Shown: one piece after another, positions 25,239-36,731 of the stretch
Position numbering within the stretch: position 1 is the stretch's first letter
Layout of the letters: each line of letters begins with the position of its first letter
Assembly: GCA_024803745.1 (NCBI GenBank)
Contig: JANJXV010000266.1
Span: 682,001-746,000 of the forward strand
Direction of reading: 5' to 3'
Length of the DNA stretch: 64,000 nucleotides
DNA from: Megascapheus bottae
Taxonomy: Eukaryota > Chordata > Mammalia > Rodentia > Geomyidae
The notes under the pieces: generated by a model
Databases searched by the model: none
What the model was told of the DNA's origin: nothing
What the model saw: only the letters and a program-made list of their open reading frames with translations
Translations under genes and position numbers: made by a program

Positions 25239-25327
25239 TCCCTGTGTTCCCAAACCTGTATTAATTGACAAGCTAGAGCACTGTGCAGAACTCTGGATAG
25301 GAAATTCCTCTGACAAGAATATCACAG
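25239..25327 (+). CDS. KRAB-B-like exon (of the remnant)
   Basis: Encodes PKPVLIDKLEHCAELWIG, matching the KRAB-B box pattern (PDLISQLEQG.EPW type). Preceded by an acceptor AG and followed by the donor GTGAGT at 25328. Too short to appear as a stand-alone ORF. Confidence 0.8.
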
Positions 25328-25484
25328 GTGAGTGAATGCATCTTCATATTGATGTTGGAGCCTGAGCCCCACTGGTAAGTTCATGTTGTGATGTACTGAT
25401 CAATAATATTCTTAGTTACCCTAAATCCTGTGTGGAACCTATGGAATTCTTTGTGAATGAATCAAGAATCATTTTCTTTTCCCA

Positions 25485-25650
25485 ATCCTATGCCTGGTCT
25501 CAGGGAATGACCATGGTCCTTGGGTTTTCTCAAGGCTAGCTCTCTACTTCTTGAGTCATAGCACCACTTCTGGCTTTTTCTTTGTATGTAGTACCAAGGA
25601 ACTGAACCAGGTCTTTGTGCATGCTAGCCCAAACCCCCGGCACCAAGAAT
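25485..25650 (-). repeat. ID-like SINE, antisense (KRAB intron)
   Basis: Contains 'catagcaccacttctggc' and 'gtatgtagtaccaaggaac' in antisense order. Confidence 0.65.
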
Positions 25651-25737
25651 CATAGGGTGATATGTCGAATTCTATGTGGCAGTAGAGTTAAAGTTAGATT
25701 TCTCTGTAGAAATCACTGTGAAACAAAATAAAATGAG

Positions 25738-25970
25738 AAAGCCATGAGCCCGTGGCTCATGCCTGTAATCCTAGCTACTTAGGAGGCTGAGATCTGAGGA
25801 TCAAGGTTCAAAGACTGACCTATCACAAAAACACCTTAGACTCTTCTCTCCAATGAACCAATAGAAAATGAGAAGTAGGGTTGAGGCTAAAGACATAGGG
25901 CAGTAGCCTTGACCTGAAGAGCTCAGGAAGAACAGCCAGGTCTAGAATTCAAGTCCCATGACTACAAAAC

Positions 25971-26033
<63 letters not shown>
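25738..26033 (+). repeat. B1/ID dimeric SINE with (GAAA)n tail
   Basis: Head 'ggctcatgcctgtaatcc' at about 25753; tail grown into a pure GAAA microsatellite at about 25971-26033. Confidence 0.8.
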
Positions 26034-26035
<2 letters not shown>

Positions 26036-26164
26036 CTTTCATTTCTTTAAAACTAAGACTATAAATGATTGAGCAAACAAGGAGTAAGTCAGGGCATTAT
26101 TCTCTGATAAGGATAATATCTTTTTGCTGGTAGGAAGAGACTGGTATTCAGAACCAGATCTTTC

Positions 26165-26310
26165 CACCAGAAATTGAGCCTAGTGGTAGAGTGCTTGCCT
26201 AGCATGCACAAAGACAGAGGTTTGATTCCTTATTACCACATACATAGAAAAAGCCAGAAGTAATGACTTCATGGGTTTAAACCCAGGAATGGAAGGAAAA
26301 GCAAAACAAC
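26165..26310 (+). repeat. ID-like SINE, sense
   Basis: Contains 'tagtggtagagtgcttgcc' and 'agaaaaagccagaagtaatg'. Confidence 0.7.
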
Positions 26311-26704
26311 AAAGTTTCAATCAACATAAGAAAATTAACTAGACAATGAGCTGGGGATTTTCTGGTCTTCCATGGTTCTGAGGGACAGGAGTGTTAGAAA
26401 AGGAATTTTTATAAGACTTCAAATGGAAAGAAACAAATTTCAAAATTCCCACAAATACCTAAATTGAGACTTTAGTGAGAAGTTGTAACTGAAGGGATAT
26501 AGGTATAAGTCCTTACTCTCAAGAATCGTTCTTGCTTGGATCAAAGGCAAACAGACATATACACCAAACTTGTGGCCGCTGAATCTAGAAAAAATTCGTG
26601 TTCCTCAGTTAATGGTTAATAAGCAAACAGCATTGAAACTGGCTAAGGTAATTCTATCTGCTACTCAGGACCTGAGACTCTTATCTGTAGTTAACTCTAG
26701 AAAA

Positions 26705-26815
26705 GAGTATGTGGGGCTGTAGCTCAAGGATAGGGGTTATAGTCTTCTGCTGAAGTGTTCAGGGACAGGGCCAAGGCCTATGAACTACAAAAAAAAGAAA
26801 AGAAAAGAGAAGAAA
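26705..26815 (+). repeat. SINE tail fragment, sense
   Basis: 'gggctgtagctcaaggat' and 'gttcagggacagggcc' with an A-rich end. The ORF 26755-26943 is made of this and is not a gene. Confidence 0.55.
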
Positions 26816-27227
26816 GTTTTAAAAAGATGCAAAACAGCACAATATTTAGATTATTTCTCAAAAATAAAAGAAAGGCAGCTATTCCTCAATGTGTAAACAA
26901 AACAGTATTTCAAAAAAAACAGCTGCAGGTATGCTATAGTTAATACTCAGCTTAAAACTGTAGCAATACATAGATGGGTAATTTCAATAAATATTTCCTG
27001 TGATATAAAAAGAGAACTAAAACACAGAAAAACATTATTGGTCATTGTAAAATATCATTTTCTTAATATGTTAGGGAGAAAAGCATATATTTCTCACAAA
27101 TCAATTTCCAGTTTTATATTTTAAAATATCTAACACTTAGGATGGGAAAGTAAAATCATTACCTTTACAGTAAGGAATATTTGTATCTCATGTATGTTTG
27201 TGTCTTTTTTTCTACGACTCATTTTAG
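26816..27227. other. Intron sequence before the finger exon
   Basis: AT-rich with no recognised element; it ends in a pyrimidine-rich stretch and the TTTTAG acceptor. Confidence 0.5.
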
Positions 27228-29300
27228 ATGTCCAGGTAATGGAAAATGTGTTCAAGACTTGCCAGGAAAGTCCACATGAATGTCTATGTGAAGTAGCAGT
27301 TGCAAGTAGTATCGAAGTGGAGGAAAATGTGAGATTTGCAAGAACTTTAAATTTGAGCTCTACACATAATCTAGAGCTGATTAGTAATAACGGTAACAAC
27401 TTAGGGGTGAGGACTGAGGATTTCATTAAGTGTCAGAACATGCTTCTGTCTCCTAAGCCTGATGAGATGCATGCTGCATAAAGATCTCGTATGTCTCCTG
27501 TTCTTAAAAAATCCATCGGATATTCAGAGCATTTTATTCATGATTGTGACAGTCCAAAAGATCTGCAGTATCATAATTCTGTTCTCCCTGCCCAAGAAAT
27601 TCTTCAGGGAGGGAGGAAAACTGCTAAATGTACTGTGTGATGAAAAATATTGTACTTAACACCGACCATCACTACACATCCGAAAATGTACACAGGAGAG
27701 ACTCCTCATACATGTAGTGAATGTGAGAAATCTTTCAGTAATGAAATACGCCTTACAATACCTCAGAGCAAATATCCTGAGATAGGTGATGCGTACATCA
27801 AGTGTGAAAATTAATTTCTGAGAAGTCAGACCTGACGCTCCAACCTCGACCTCCAAGAGAAGACAAACCTTATGAATATGAGGAACGTAATAAAATTTCT
27901 GCCCAGAATTCAGCTCTCAGCACACATCAGAGATCTCACACAGAAGAGAAATCTTATGAATGGGATAAATGTGGGAAGACTTTTAGACTGAAATCATACC
28001 TCACTTTGCACCAGAGAAGACACACAGAAGAGAAACCTTATGAATGTAACAAATGAGCAAAGTCTTTCACCCAGAAGATACACCTTCGAGTTCATCAAAT
28101 AACACACACAGGAGAGAAATCTTATAAGTGTAATGAATGTGGAATGTCTTTCCAAGGGAAGGGAAAACTTCGTGTTCATCAGAGAATACACACAGGAGTG
28201 AAATCTTATGAATGTAACCAATGTGTAAAGTCTTTCCGACAGAAATCTTCCCTCAAATTGCGTCAAAGAACACACACAGGAGAGAAAACTTATGTGTGCA
28301 ACAAATGTGGAAAGACCTTCAATTGGAAGTCATATCTTGATGGGCATTATAGAAAACACACAGGAGAGAAAACTTATGCATGTAGTGAATGCGGAAAGTC
28401 TTTCAAATGGAAGGTAAAACTCCATGTTCATCAGAGAATATACTCAGGAGAAACACCTTATGAGTGTAACATATGTGGAAAGTCCTTCACATAGAAGCCA
28501 AACCTCAACATGCATAAGACAATTCAAACAGGAGAAAAACCTTATGAATGTAACCGATGTGGAATGTCTTTCAAATGGAAGTTTTCCCTCAAATTGCATC
28601 AGAGAACACACACAGGAGAGAAACTGTACGAGTGCATCAAATGTGGTAAGACCTTCAGATGGAAGTCACATTACAGGAGGCATAACAGAATTCACACATA
28701 TTAGAAACCTTAGGAATATAACCAAAGTTGAAAGTCTTTCGTGCAGTATTCACCCTTCCGGAAGTGTAAGAGAGTTCACACATATGAGAAGCCTTAGCAA
28801 TGTAATAAATAGGAAAGACTTTTTAGTCTGTGGAAGAAAACTCAGCTTGTGTCACAGAACCAACACAAGATAAAACCCTTAATGAATGTAGCAAATGTTC
28901 AGTCTTTTCCCCAGAAGGCACAAGTCAAGATTTATCACTAAACACCCACAGGATAGAATCCTATGAATAAAATGAAAGGGAAATTTTTTTGAAGAACTCA
29001 TAGTTGAGTTTGCATGATACCACACAGACACAGGATAAAAATCGTATGAATATAAGAATATGAAAAATCCATCATGAACGCATGACTAAGTATAAAATGC
29101 ACATAGGAGAGAAAAACCTTATGAATATTACAAATGTGGAAAGTGTTTGACCTGGAAGGCATACTTCTGTGTTCATCACAAACCTGATTCCCATAGAAGA
29201 AAAGAAAACTAATGAATACAACAAATGTGCAATGACTTTTAATCAGAAGTCAGTCTTCAGTACATTTCAGAACATACACAATAGAGAAATTCTGAGTAAT
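27228..29300 (+). pseudogene. C2H2 zinc-finger exon, decayed
   Basis: Opens after acceptor TTTTAG with a spacer open to 27481 that ends in a typical LSSTHNLELI...PDEMHA stretch, then TAA. Fingers follow in one frame from about 27957 to 28704 with TGEK(S/T/P)Y linkers: about nine units. The third, fifth, eighth and ninth keep all C2H2 ligands. Others have lost one: Cys to Trp near 27960, Cys to stop near 28054, last His to Arg, Tyr or Gln. A TAG sits inside the seventh at about 28492. An isolated finger start is seen near 27690. After 28704 further finger remnants are frame-broken up to about 29300. Confidence 0.85.
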
Positions 29301-29439
29301 GAAAAACATTCAGCTATATATAGAATCTCTGTATATGGGAGCATTAAGGTAAGTCTTCTAAACAAAGTCAACCTTCAGCAAGCATTAAGAGCACTCACAG
29401 AAGAAATAATAGCATGTAGGAAAACCTTTGTCAGGAACC

Positions 29440-29612
29440 TCTAAAAGCTGACTGTGTGGCTTAGTGGTAGAGTGCTAACCTATCAAGGATGAAGGCCTGG
29501 GTTAGATTCCTCAATACTACGTGAAAAGAGCAAGCCAGAAGCAGCACTGTGGTCCAAATGGTAGAGTGCTAACCTTGAGCAAAAGTAGCTCAGTCCCTCA
29601 GTTCAAGCCTAA
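29440..29612 (+). repeat. ID-like SINE, sense
   Basis: 'tggcttagtggtagagtgct' head and 'agaagcagcactgtggtcc' middle; runs directly into a GA microsatellite. Confidence 0.75.
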
Positions 29613-29616
29613 GGAT

Positions 29617-29690
<74 letters not shown>

Positions 29691-29770
29691 GAGAGAGAAA
29701 GAGAGAGACAGAGAGAGACAGAAGGAGAGAGAGAAAAAGAGAAAAGAGACAGAAAGTGAGAGAAACAGGA
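29613..29770 (+). repeat. (GA)n microsatellite
   Basis: Purine tract of GA repeats grown from the SINE tail, with later interruptions. The Arg/Glu ORFs 29521-29778 and 29615-29812 are translations of it. Confidence 0.9.
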
Positions 29771-29825
29771 ACTTCTAAATTGTACAGAGATAGAGAAGGA
29801 GACAGAAACTAATTTCTAAACTTTA

Positions 29826-30223
29826 CAGTCTTTCTATTTCCTTACAAATTCGTCTATGTCATTCTTTCTGACAGAAGCACAGAATTCCATTGTGTAAAAA
29901 TACCATATTTGATCTACTCATCAACTGACGGGCATCTGGGTTGGTTCCATACCTTTGCTATAGTAAATAGTGCTGTGATAAATGTTATTGTTCTAGTGAA
30001 TTTAGTATGTCCTATCTGGACGATTGGCAAGTAGTGAAATTGCTGGATCACAGGGGAGCTCTATGTTTAGTCTTTTTGGGATACTGCCATAGTGCTTTCC
30101 ATAGTGGTTGAACGAGTTTGCAATCCCACCACAGTGTAGTAGTGATCCCTCCTGGCCACATCCCCTCCAGCATAAGTTATTAGATTTCTGGATCTTGGCC
30201 ATTCTAACTGGAGTGAGGAGGAA
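29826..30223 (-). mobile_element. L1 ORF2 C-terminal fragment, minus strand (3' half of an inverted insertion)
   Basis: Reverse strand reads through the [14 protein letters not shown] zinc region (about 30170-30120) and on to the tail of ORF2. It stops before the 3' UTR. The breakpoint at 30223 joins the plus-strand fragment below. Confidence 0.8.
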
Positions 30224-30690
30224 AAGGGAAAGAGGAACTGAAACTTTCTCTCCTTACAGATGACATGATTCTGTATTTAAAGAACCCTATAGTCTCTACT
30301 CCGAAGCTGCTTGAGCTTATATAAAACTTTGGTAAGGTAGCAGGGTATAAAATTAACCTTCAATGTCAACTGCCTTCTTATATGCCAAGAAACGAGAGGA
30401 ATGAGGCAAGAATCAGGATAGCAACTCATTTTGCTATCAAAGAAAATAAAATACCTAGGAATTAACTTAGAATGTAAAGCACCTTTTTGATGGAACTATA
30501 AACCCTGGAGAAGGAAATTAACGCAGAACTGAGGAAATGCAAAAACCTATGCTCCTGGTTTGGAAGGAGTAATATTGTAAAAATGGCAATCTTCAATCAA
30601 TATCCCAATGTCATTCTTTAAAGAAACAGAAGAGGAAATCCAAAATTTCACTTGGAATAATAAAAGACCCCTTATAGTCTGTCTTCTTGC
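30224..30690 (+). mobile_element. L1 reverse-transcriptase fragment, plus strand (inverted 5' half)
   Basis: Covers the FADD region (here read as a degraded form near 30260, 'cagatgacatgattctgtat') to the WNNKRP motif near 30665. Its order relative to the minus-strand part is what twin priming produces: the 5' piece inverted, with its upstream end at the junction. About 0.8 kb of ORF2 between the two pieces is missing. Confidence 0.75.
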
Positions 30691-31054
30691 ATGATACATA
30701 ATGTTTAATCTCACCTTCTCCACCAAAATCTCACCTTTCTCATTGAGACATAGGTGGCCCTGTTTACTAGCAGCAAAGGCTCAAACGCGCAGTTTCAGGT
30801 GTCACCACTGCCTCTGTTACTGGATAGATCCAACTCTGTCATCGATTCTGAGGTCTGCTCTGGGAGTCTTGGTCACAAGTTGTCCTGTGGCATCTGCTGC
30901 CAGCCTGTGCCTATTTGCTACCTTTTCTCCAGCAGCCTACAACAGGGAATGAATTTCACGGGGTGATGCTCTCCTTCATATGCAGGTCAGGATGAGCCCA
31001 ATCCTCCCTCATCTTCCTCTTCCAATTTTTGGGAAAAAATGTGCTGGCAGAAGT
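30691..31054. other. Unassigned sequence
   Basis: Two overlapping short ORFs (30701-30952, 30754-30966) with no recognised motif. Nothing supports a gene. Confidence 0.4.
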
Positions 31055-31290
31055 CCTCAGGTGTGGCGCATGGCTGATCCACACTTTTAATCCAGGCTGG
31101 TCAGGAGGCTGAGATCTGAGTATGGAAGTTCCAAGTCACCTAGAACAGGAAAGTCTGATAGATTCTTACTACCAAAAATAAAAACAGCTGGGAATGGAGT
31201 TTGGGCTCAAGTGGTAAAGGGCTAGTCTTGAGTACAAATGCTTAGTGCCCAGGCCCTGAGTTCAGGCTCCAGCACTGCCAACAACCTCAC
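31055..31290 (+). repeat. B1/ID dimeric SINE, sense
   Basis: Divergent head, then 'ctcaagtggtaaagggctag' and 'cccaggccctgagttcagg'. Confidence 0.7.
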
Positions 31291-32210
31291 TTTAGTGAGA
31301 TTTTAGCTTTATCCATGTAGGCACATCTCACTGGAATCTTTGCTGGTAGAGATAGTCTTCATAATTTTGACTCAAGGTAAAGATCCTCCTGGGGTAGTAC
31401 ACAAAAGATGTCACGGAGAGAGGAGCCCCACTTGCTCCAGGTTTGAAGATGGCATAGGTCAAGCCAGCATGGAGTTGGCACATCAGTCTTTTTCCTAGCA
31501 CCACCCACCAGTGAATGTCAAATGACATTGATTGTTGTGGGATTGTGTGGTTGAAGTGCCTTATTAAGGGCAGTGTTAGCACATCCAAACTTGGATACCA
31601 GGAATGCTGAAATCTCAAAGCTAAGATTTCTGTTGGCTACAGAAATGCTGGTGTGTCTGTGATTCACTAAAAGTTCAGGTGCAACGATTCTGAAGCTTGA
31701 TGCCATGTGTTTATTCCATTTAGTAAAATTATTTTAATGCACTGTATAAGTTAAAACATTTGATAAGAGTCAGGGGTAGTGAAAACATTGTTCTTGAATT
31801 CAGGTGTCTGGCAAGGTATTGGGGGGGGGTGTTGGTGGCTGGGACTATGAAGCTGGAGCTGCTATCAAACCATGGATCATGTTCCTCTTTGTCTGGGAGA
31901 AATGACTCCAAAGATGAAATTTGAATGGTGAGGAAAAGATGATGATGTACTCAGGAAATTTCTCCTAATCAAATGCTCATGTGGAAGTGGGATTAGGGCT
32001 GGGCATGTCTGAGGCAGAGCTTAAGGGGGCTTCTCATGGCTTTGAGAACGTTCCTTGCGACTTCAAGCATGCAGCAGGGTGTTTTAGATGACCATTGTGA
32101 GATGGATGGAATAAGACTGGAGACAAGATGAATGCTGGGATCCTGCAATGCTCTTGCATGAGTGGCTGGTGGCTCACCTGAAAGAACTAATTATGTCTAA
32201 AAAAGAAATC
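31291..32210. other. Unassigned sequence
   Basis: No motif, repeat or gene recognised. Minus-strand ORFs 31328-31618 and 31518-31706 overlap each other in different frames and show nothing known. Confidence 0.4.
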
Positions 32211-32445
32211 AGGAATTTGTTTTGATTAGATAATACCTGTAATCCGAGGCATATTCAGGATCCTGATCTTAGTATTGTGGTTTAAAACCAACCCAGCAAA
32301 GGGGAAAATGCATGAGACTCATACTCCCAGTTTTGAGCAAGAACAAAGATTGAAGTAGAGCTGTGGCTCAAGAGCTAGAGTGCTACCTTGAGCAAAGAAC
32401 AGCTAAGAAAAAGCTCCGGGTTTTGAGTTCAAGGCCAGGAATGAA
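32211..32445 (+). repeat. Degenerate B1/ID SINE, sense
   Basis: 'aatacctgtaatccgaggc' and 'gtagagctgtggctcaaga' are the recognisable blocks. Confidence 0.6.
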
Positions 32446-33689
32446 AGAAGGAAGGTAAAAAAGAGAAGGATGTGAGGAAGGGAAATATATAAATGAAAGA
32501 GAGAAGGAACTAGAAATTTAAAACTAGAGAATATTTAAAAGTCATCAGTCCTTCTAAGAAAAGTGTTGGAGTATGGGTTCTATATGTGGTGAACTGGAAG
32601 CCAAGCAGTGACTTGTTAACCAAAGAGTCACCATGATGAGCAAAGGATAGAAATCTGCATGAGCCTCTTAGCGGATGGAGTGACAGAAGAGAACCTCAGC
32701 TCCCATCCCATAGTTAGAAGTATATAGAGATGGGGAAGTTGTCATCACCTTGATGTCATTGTGTCCATGGAGACTGGAAGCCATGGCTCTGTGAAAGCAC
32801 AATGTTCTGGTTACTGAGCTGAGAGGCTGAGGAGAGCCAAGTCCTGGCCATGAAGAAATCAGAGTGGCAGCAAAGCAACTCTGCTGCAGTGTGTGCCTGC
32901 TTGGCTGTTCTTATTCTGTGGTGGATCAGGCCGGAGCGGGTGATAGTAACTGTTTTGTGGTCACAAGCCCTTCACCAAGAGCTTCCTCTGAGATCCTCAT
33001 AAGCTAGAGGGTGGCTGGTGGTGGGATGTGTGTGGGGTGGAAGTGACAGAGGGATGGACGCATGGCAAGGTGGGTGAAGAGATGAGAGGAATGATGAGAG
33101 CCCAGTTCATTGGTTTCCAAGGTTAATCGGTGGGAGGTAGAGAGGCATGATGGAGGAATGATGGAGGCAGGGGAAGGTGGTGACAGAGTGAGGCCATCTG
33201 TAGTGCCAGCCTGGCCATCATCTGAAGCCCATAGGCAGCTTCCTGATCCTTCACTTAGTCCTGCTCCTTGTGGAGGGAATGTCACGTGTACCCAGAGCTA
33301 GGGGTGGGGCAATGTTAGTAGCACCTGGAGAACCATTGGCCTCTACCTGGGTGAGGGGTGGTTATGGCTCCCATGCTGGGTGGCCTGATAGCTATGGAAC
33401 AGATCTCTCCTTAGCTACCACAGTCAGTGGCTGCTCTCCATCTAGGGTTAGGGCACCTGCTCAGCCATCAGGACACCCCATGCCAGGACAGAGGCCTAAA
33501 ATTCAGATGGCAGCACAGGGGTGAAGATGATCTCACCGTAGCCCTAGTTACATGGCTGTCCCTGCATGCAGGACAGGATGAGCTGGGGGAAGATATTCTC
33601 TGTGTTTTTCCACAGCCTATCCCGGCCTCTTCTTGTGTCTGATTAGACCAAGAGAGTACCAGGTTCCATCTCATAGTCCTGGTTCTTTT
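32446..33689. other. Unassigned, GC-richer sequence
   Basis: No conserved domain seen. Overlapping ORFs on both strands (33004-33642) give conflicting low-complexity proteins. It may belong to an old gene or retroelement, but I cannot say which. Confidence 0.35.
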
Positions 33690-33805
33690 TCTTTTACAGT
33701 CATGAGGCTTGAACTCAGGTCCTGGGTACTGTCCCTGAGCTCTTTTGCTCAAGGTTGATGCTCTACCATTTGAACCATAGTGCCATTTCCAGCTTTTCCT
33801 TTTCA
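33690..33805 (-). repeat. ID-like SINE fragment, antisense
   Basis: 'gaggcttgaactcaggtcctg' and 'gaaccatagtgccatttcc' are antisense ID tail blocks. Confidence 0.7.
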
Positions 33806-35585
33806 TGTGGATCTCTGATATGTCCAGTTCTGTGCCTGCAGGGAGGCACTCACCCCACAGACAGAGCCACATCTGCTGTGACTGTGACTGCCCACAACCC
33901 TCACACCGACTCCTTGCACACCCCTCGACTCCAGTTTTAGCTCCTCTTGGACTGGGTGTCCAGCCTAACCCTTCCTACACTCACAAAGGGTCTACAATTG
34001 TCTTCCCAGGGTCCTTTCTTCTGCCAGCCAGAGTACAGACTGTGCACATCTTGATGATCACAGAGCTCAAAGCCAAAGGCTGAGATGCAGAAGGGGGTGA
34101 CCCAGTAGCTGCACAGGGCCCATGGATCATCCTGTGCATCCCCCAGCCTGTGACTTCCCCCACCCCCTTGTCAGGGAAGCTCCATGCCCACATCCTGATC
34201 GCTGGTCCCCTCCAATTCCATTCTCGCTTGGATTTTGCAGACTGTCTACCATCAGGATCTAAAATTCTATTCATCACTTTATGTCCTTATCACTGATTTG
34301 CTACTTTGGCAGGATCTCCCCGTGCCTGGAGAGTGGGCATGTCATGTACTCTCTGTGGAGAAGTTGCCCCAGGAGAAGAAATATGCAGTTCATGTGAGTG
34401 TTGGACAGGGCAGGAGGGCTCCATAGGATCAGAAGCCACAGGAGGGGTGCAGATGGGGGAATGCTAGGGGCCCCAGGGGACAGTGGGAGTTAGGGCACAG
34501 TTGGTTGCTTCTGCAGGGTTGACACCGCTTCACAAACCCAACAGAATGAGGTTCACATTACAGATGTCAGAGACAGTGCAGATTGCCAATGGGCGCAGGG
34601 GTCACTGTCAATCCCAGATGCTGGCTGCATGCTGGGATGCACGCAGAGATGTTTTCAAGATCAGATAATGAGGATGTTGCAGGGTGTAACCATTCTTTTC
34701 AGATGGCTCTCTAGCTCTCTTGAGTTTCATCTCTATCTTTGGCTTTTTCTTGGCAGTTAACTGGAAATGAGAGTTTCATGGACTTTCCTTTCTGGACTGG
34801 CTTCAAACAGAAGCTATGCACAGTTTTCAAACCATACCCTACTGTAGAAGGGAAGCTTGATCTGGTGCTTAACTGGGTTGCACTTTGGCTCCGTTTGCTA
34901 TGCCTCATGGGAGGGGGCTCATCATTTATAGACTAAGATCTCATGACCTTCAAAGCCAAATGCTACCTGAAAGTTCAGGGTCCCAGCCTATGTGTTGGGC
35001 CGGGGTGAATACATTTTCTGTTATGCTGGGTCATCAACCCATGTTTTAAGCTGGAAGTAGGCAGTGCCACATTTGATAAGAACATCTGCCAGAGATTGTC
35101 ACCTCATGAAAGCAGATTCTAAATTTGTATTCCATTTCCTGTGGTGGAGAAATCCCCTCCAACTTAGACAGGCTCACATCCACCTGCAGGTCACACTCCT
35201 AATGCACCCTTGAGTGTCCTCATGGTATTGGGATCTAAGTTTGTAGGGAATGCTGCTTTAGTCCATGAATTAGCTGGACAAGTGATGACAAACGTGTTGT
35301 GGATTAATATGAGAACAATTTAAGAAGCCCTGGAGGAGCATCAACCTGACCCTCTGTGGTGCTATAAATCTGATAGGATGTTCCAGACTGAGAAACAATC
35401 ACATGGCTTTGTGTTTGGCATCCAGACAAGTGAGTGCATGTCTTAGCTGTCAGCCAATACAGAGGAGGACATGAATAAGTGGGTGGAAAGCATCTGTCAG
35501 ACCCCTGTCTGGGGGAAGGTGGAGAGAACATAGGAAGTTAGATACCATGCCTGTGGTGGGGCCAAAAAAAGGGTAAAAGAGGCAA
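33806..35585. other. Unassigned sequence, possible decayed exons
   Basis: Short ORFs at 34235-34426 and 34739-34936 have no motif that I recognise. The first ends at a GTGAGTG donor-like site near 34393. It could be upstream exons of the RalGDS-like remnant, but nothing in the residues shows it. Confidence 0.3.
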
Positions 35586-35790
35586 AGGAACCAGGTACTG
35601 GTAGCTCAAGACTGTCATCCTAGCTACTCAGGAGTTTGAGATCTGAGGATCACAATTCAAAGCCAGCCCAGGACAGAAACTCCATTAGACTCTTATCTGC
35701 AATAAACTACTGAATGCAAGAAGCTCAAGCTCAGTGACAGCATCCAGGCCTACCGTTTAAAACCGAGGACTGGCAGAAAAAAGTATCAAA
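35586..35790 (+). repeat. B1/ID dimeric SINE, sense
   Basis: 'catcctagctactcaggag', 'gatctgaggatcacaattc' and 'ctcttatctgcaataaacta'; 3' part diverged. Confidence 0.75.
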
Positions 35791-36731
35791 GGACAAGAAG
35801 CTGGCCAAAAGTTAGAGGGACTCTATCTTGACAAACAATACAATGGTAAGTTGCACTCAGAAGACTTGCACAAAATCTGGAAATGCCTGAGACCTATCTA
35901 TGTATGTTTCCTGTTTGTCTAAATACATATGTTTATGCATTAATATATTAGTATAGAGAGACAGATCAATACATATGACTATACATATATACATAGCCAG
36001 ACACTTATGGGTGGGTGGTATACTGTGTGAGAGTTTGTGTTTGTGTTTTGTGGATGGCTATCTCTGTTTAAGAAAGATAGAAAATATGTAAATATCTTTA
36101 AAAAAACTAGAAAAAAATAAAGAGAGACATAAGCTCTTGAGGGAATCTGAAATGACAAGATTATTCACAGGCACGTTTATCCTTATGGATTCCTCAGCAA
36201 GTTTTAATTTTTTTCATTATTTTCTTTCTTTTTTTGAACCAGTGCTAAGGATTTCTCTCAGGGACCAGGTGCTTCCAATTACTAATTTTCTCATGGCTGC
36301 TACAAGAGGAACTGAGCCACAGTTCCACTTTTGCCTTATTTATTCGTGCTTAACTGAAGATAAAGATTTCTATCAGTGACTTTCTTTCAGGGGCTGGATT
36401 CTAACGAGGATCCCCAGACCTCAGGCTTCTCTATAGCTACAATTAACAATATGAGAACCCAGCACTGGGTTCCAATGCACAGGGCAAGAAATTGAGTGAA
36501 TCTCTCAACTCCAATTAGCTATAATAAGCTACAAGTGAAAGACCAATACCTTTGAGGAAAAGATGCTGAGGGTTATCACACAGGCCCTATGAGTAAGCCC
36601 TAAACCCTGTACACATGTGTGCATGCACACATTGGCAGATACACACACACATGCACACACACAATATCTCAGGCAATATTGTATTTTGAATTAATATCCA
36701 AAGATTGGACAACAGGATAGCAAGTAATAAA
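35791..36731. other. Unassigned AT-rich sequence with an old SINE scrap
   Basis: TA/CA-rich region around 35920-36010 and 36610-36660. A weak antisense SINE-like block is possible near 36225-36380. No gene. Confidence 0.35.

Noticed and set aside
26165..26260. tRNA gene
   Set aside because: The tRNA-like heads belong to ID-like SINEs followed by SINE bodies and A-rich tails; no clean tRNA fold or terminator was seen.
29521..29812. Arg/Glu-rich proteins
   Set aside because: Translations of a GA microsatellite in two frames. The Ser/Leu ORF at 42685-42906 has the same cause.
32446..35585. Protein-coding gene suggested by many ORFs on both strands
   Set aside because: ORFs overlap in conflicting frames, are short and show no domain. 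No support beyond a few donor-like sites.
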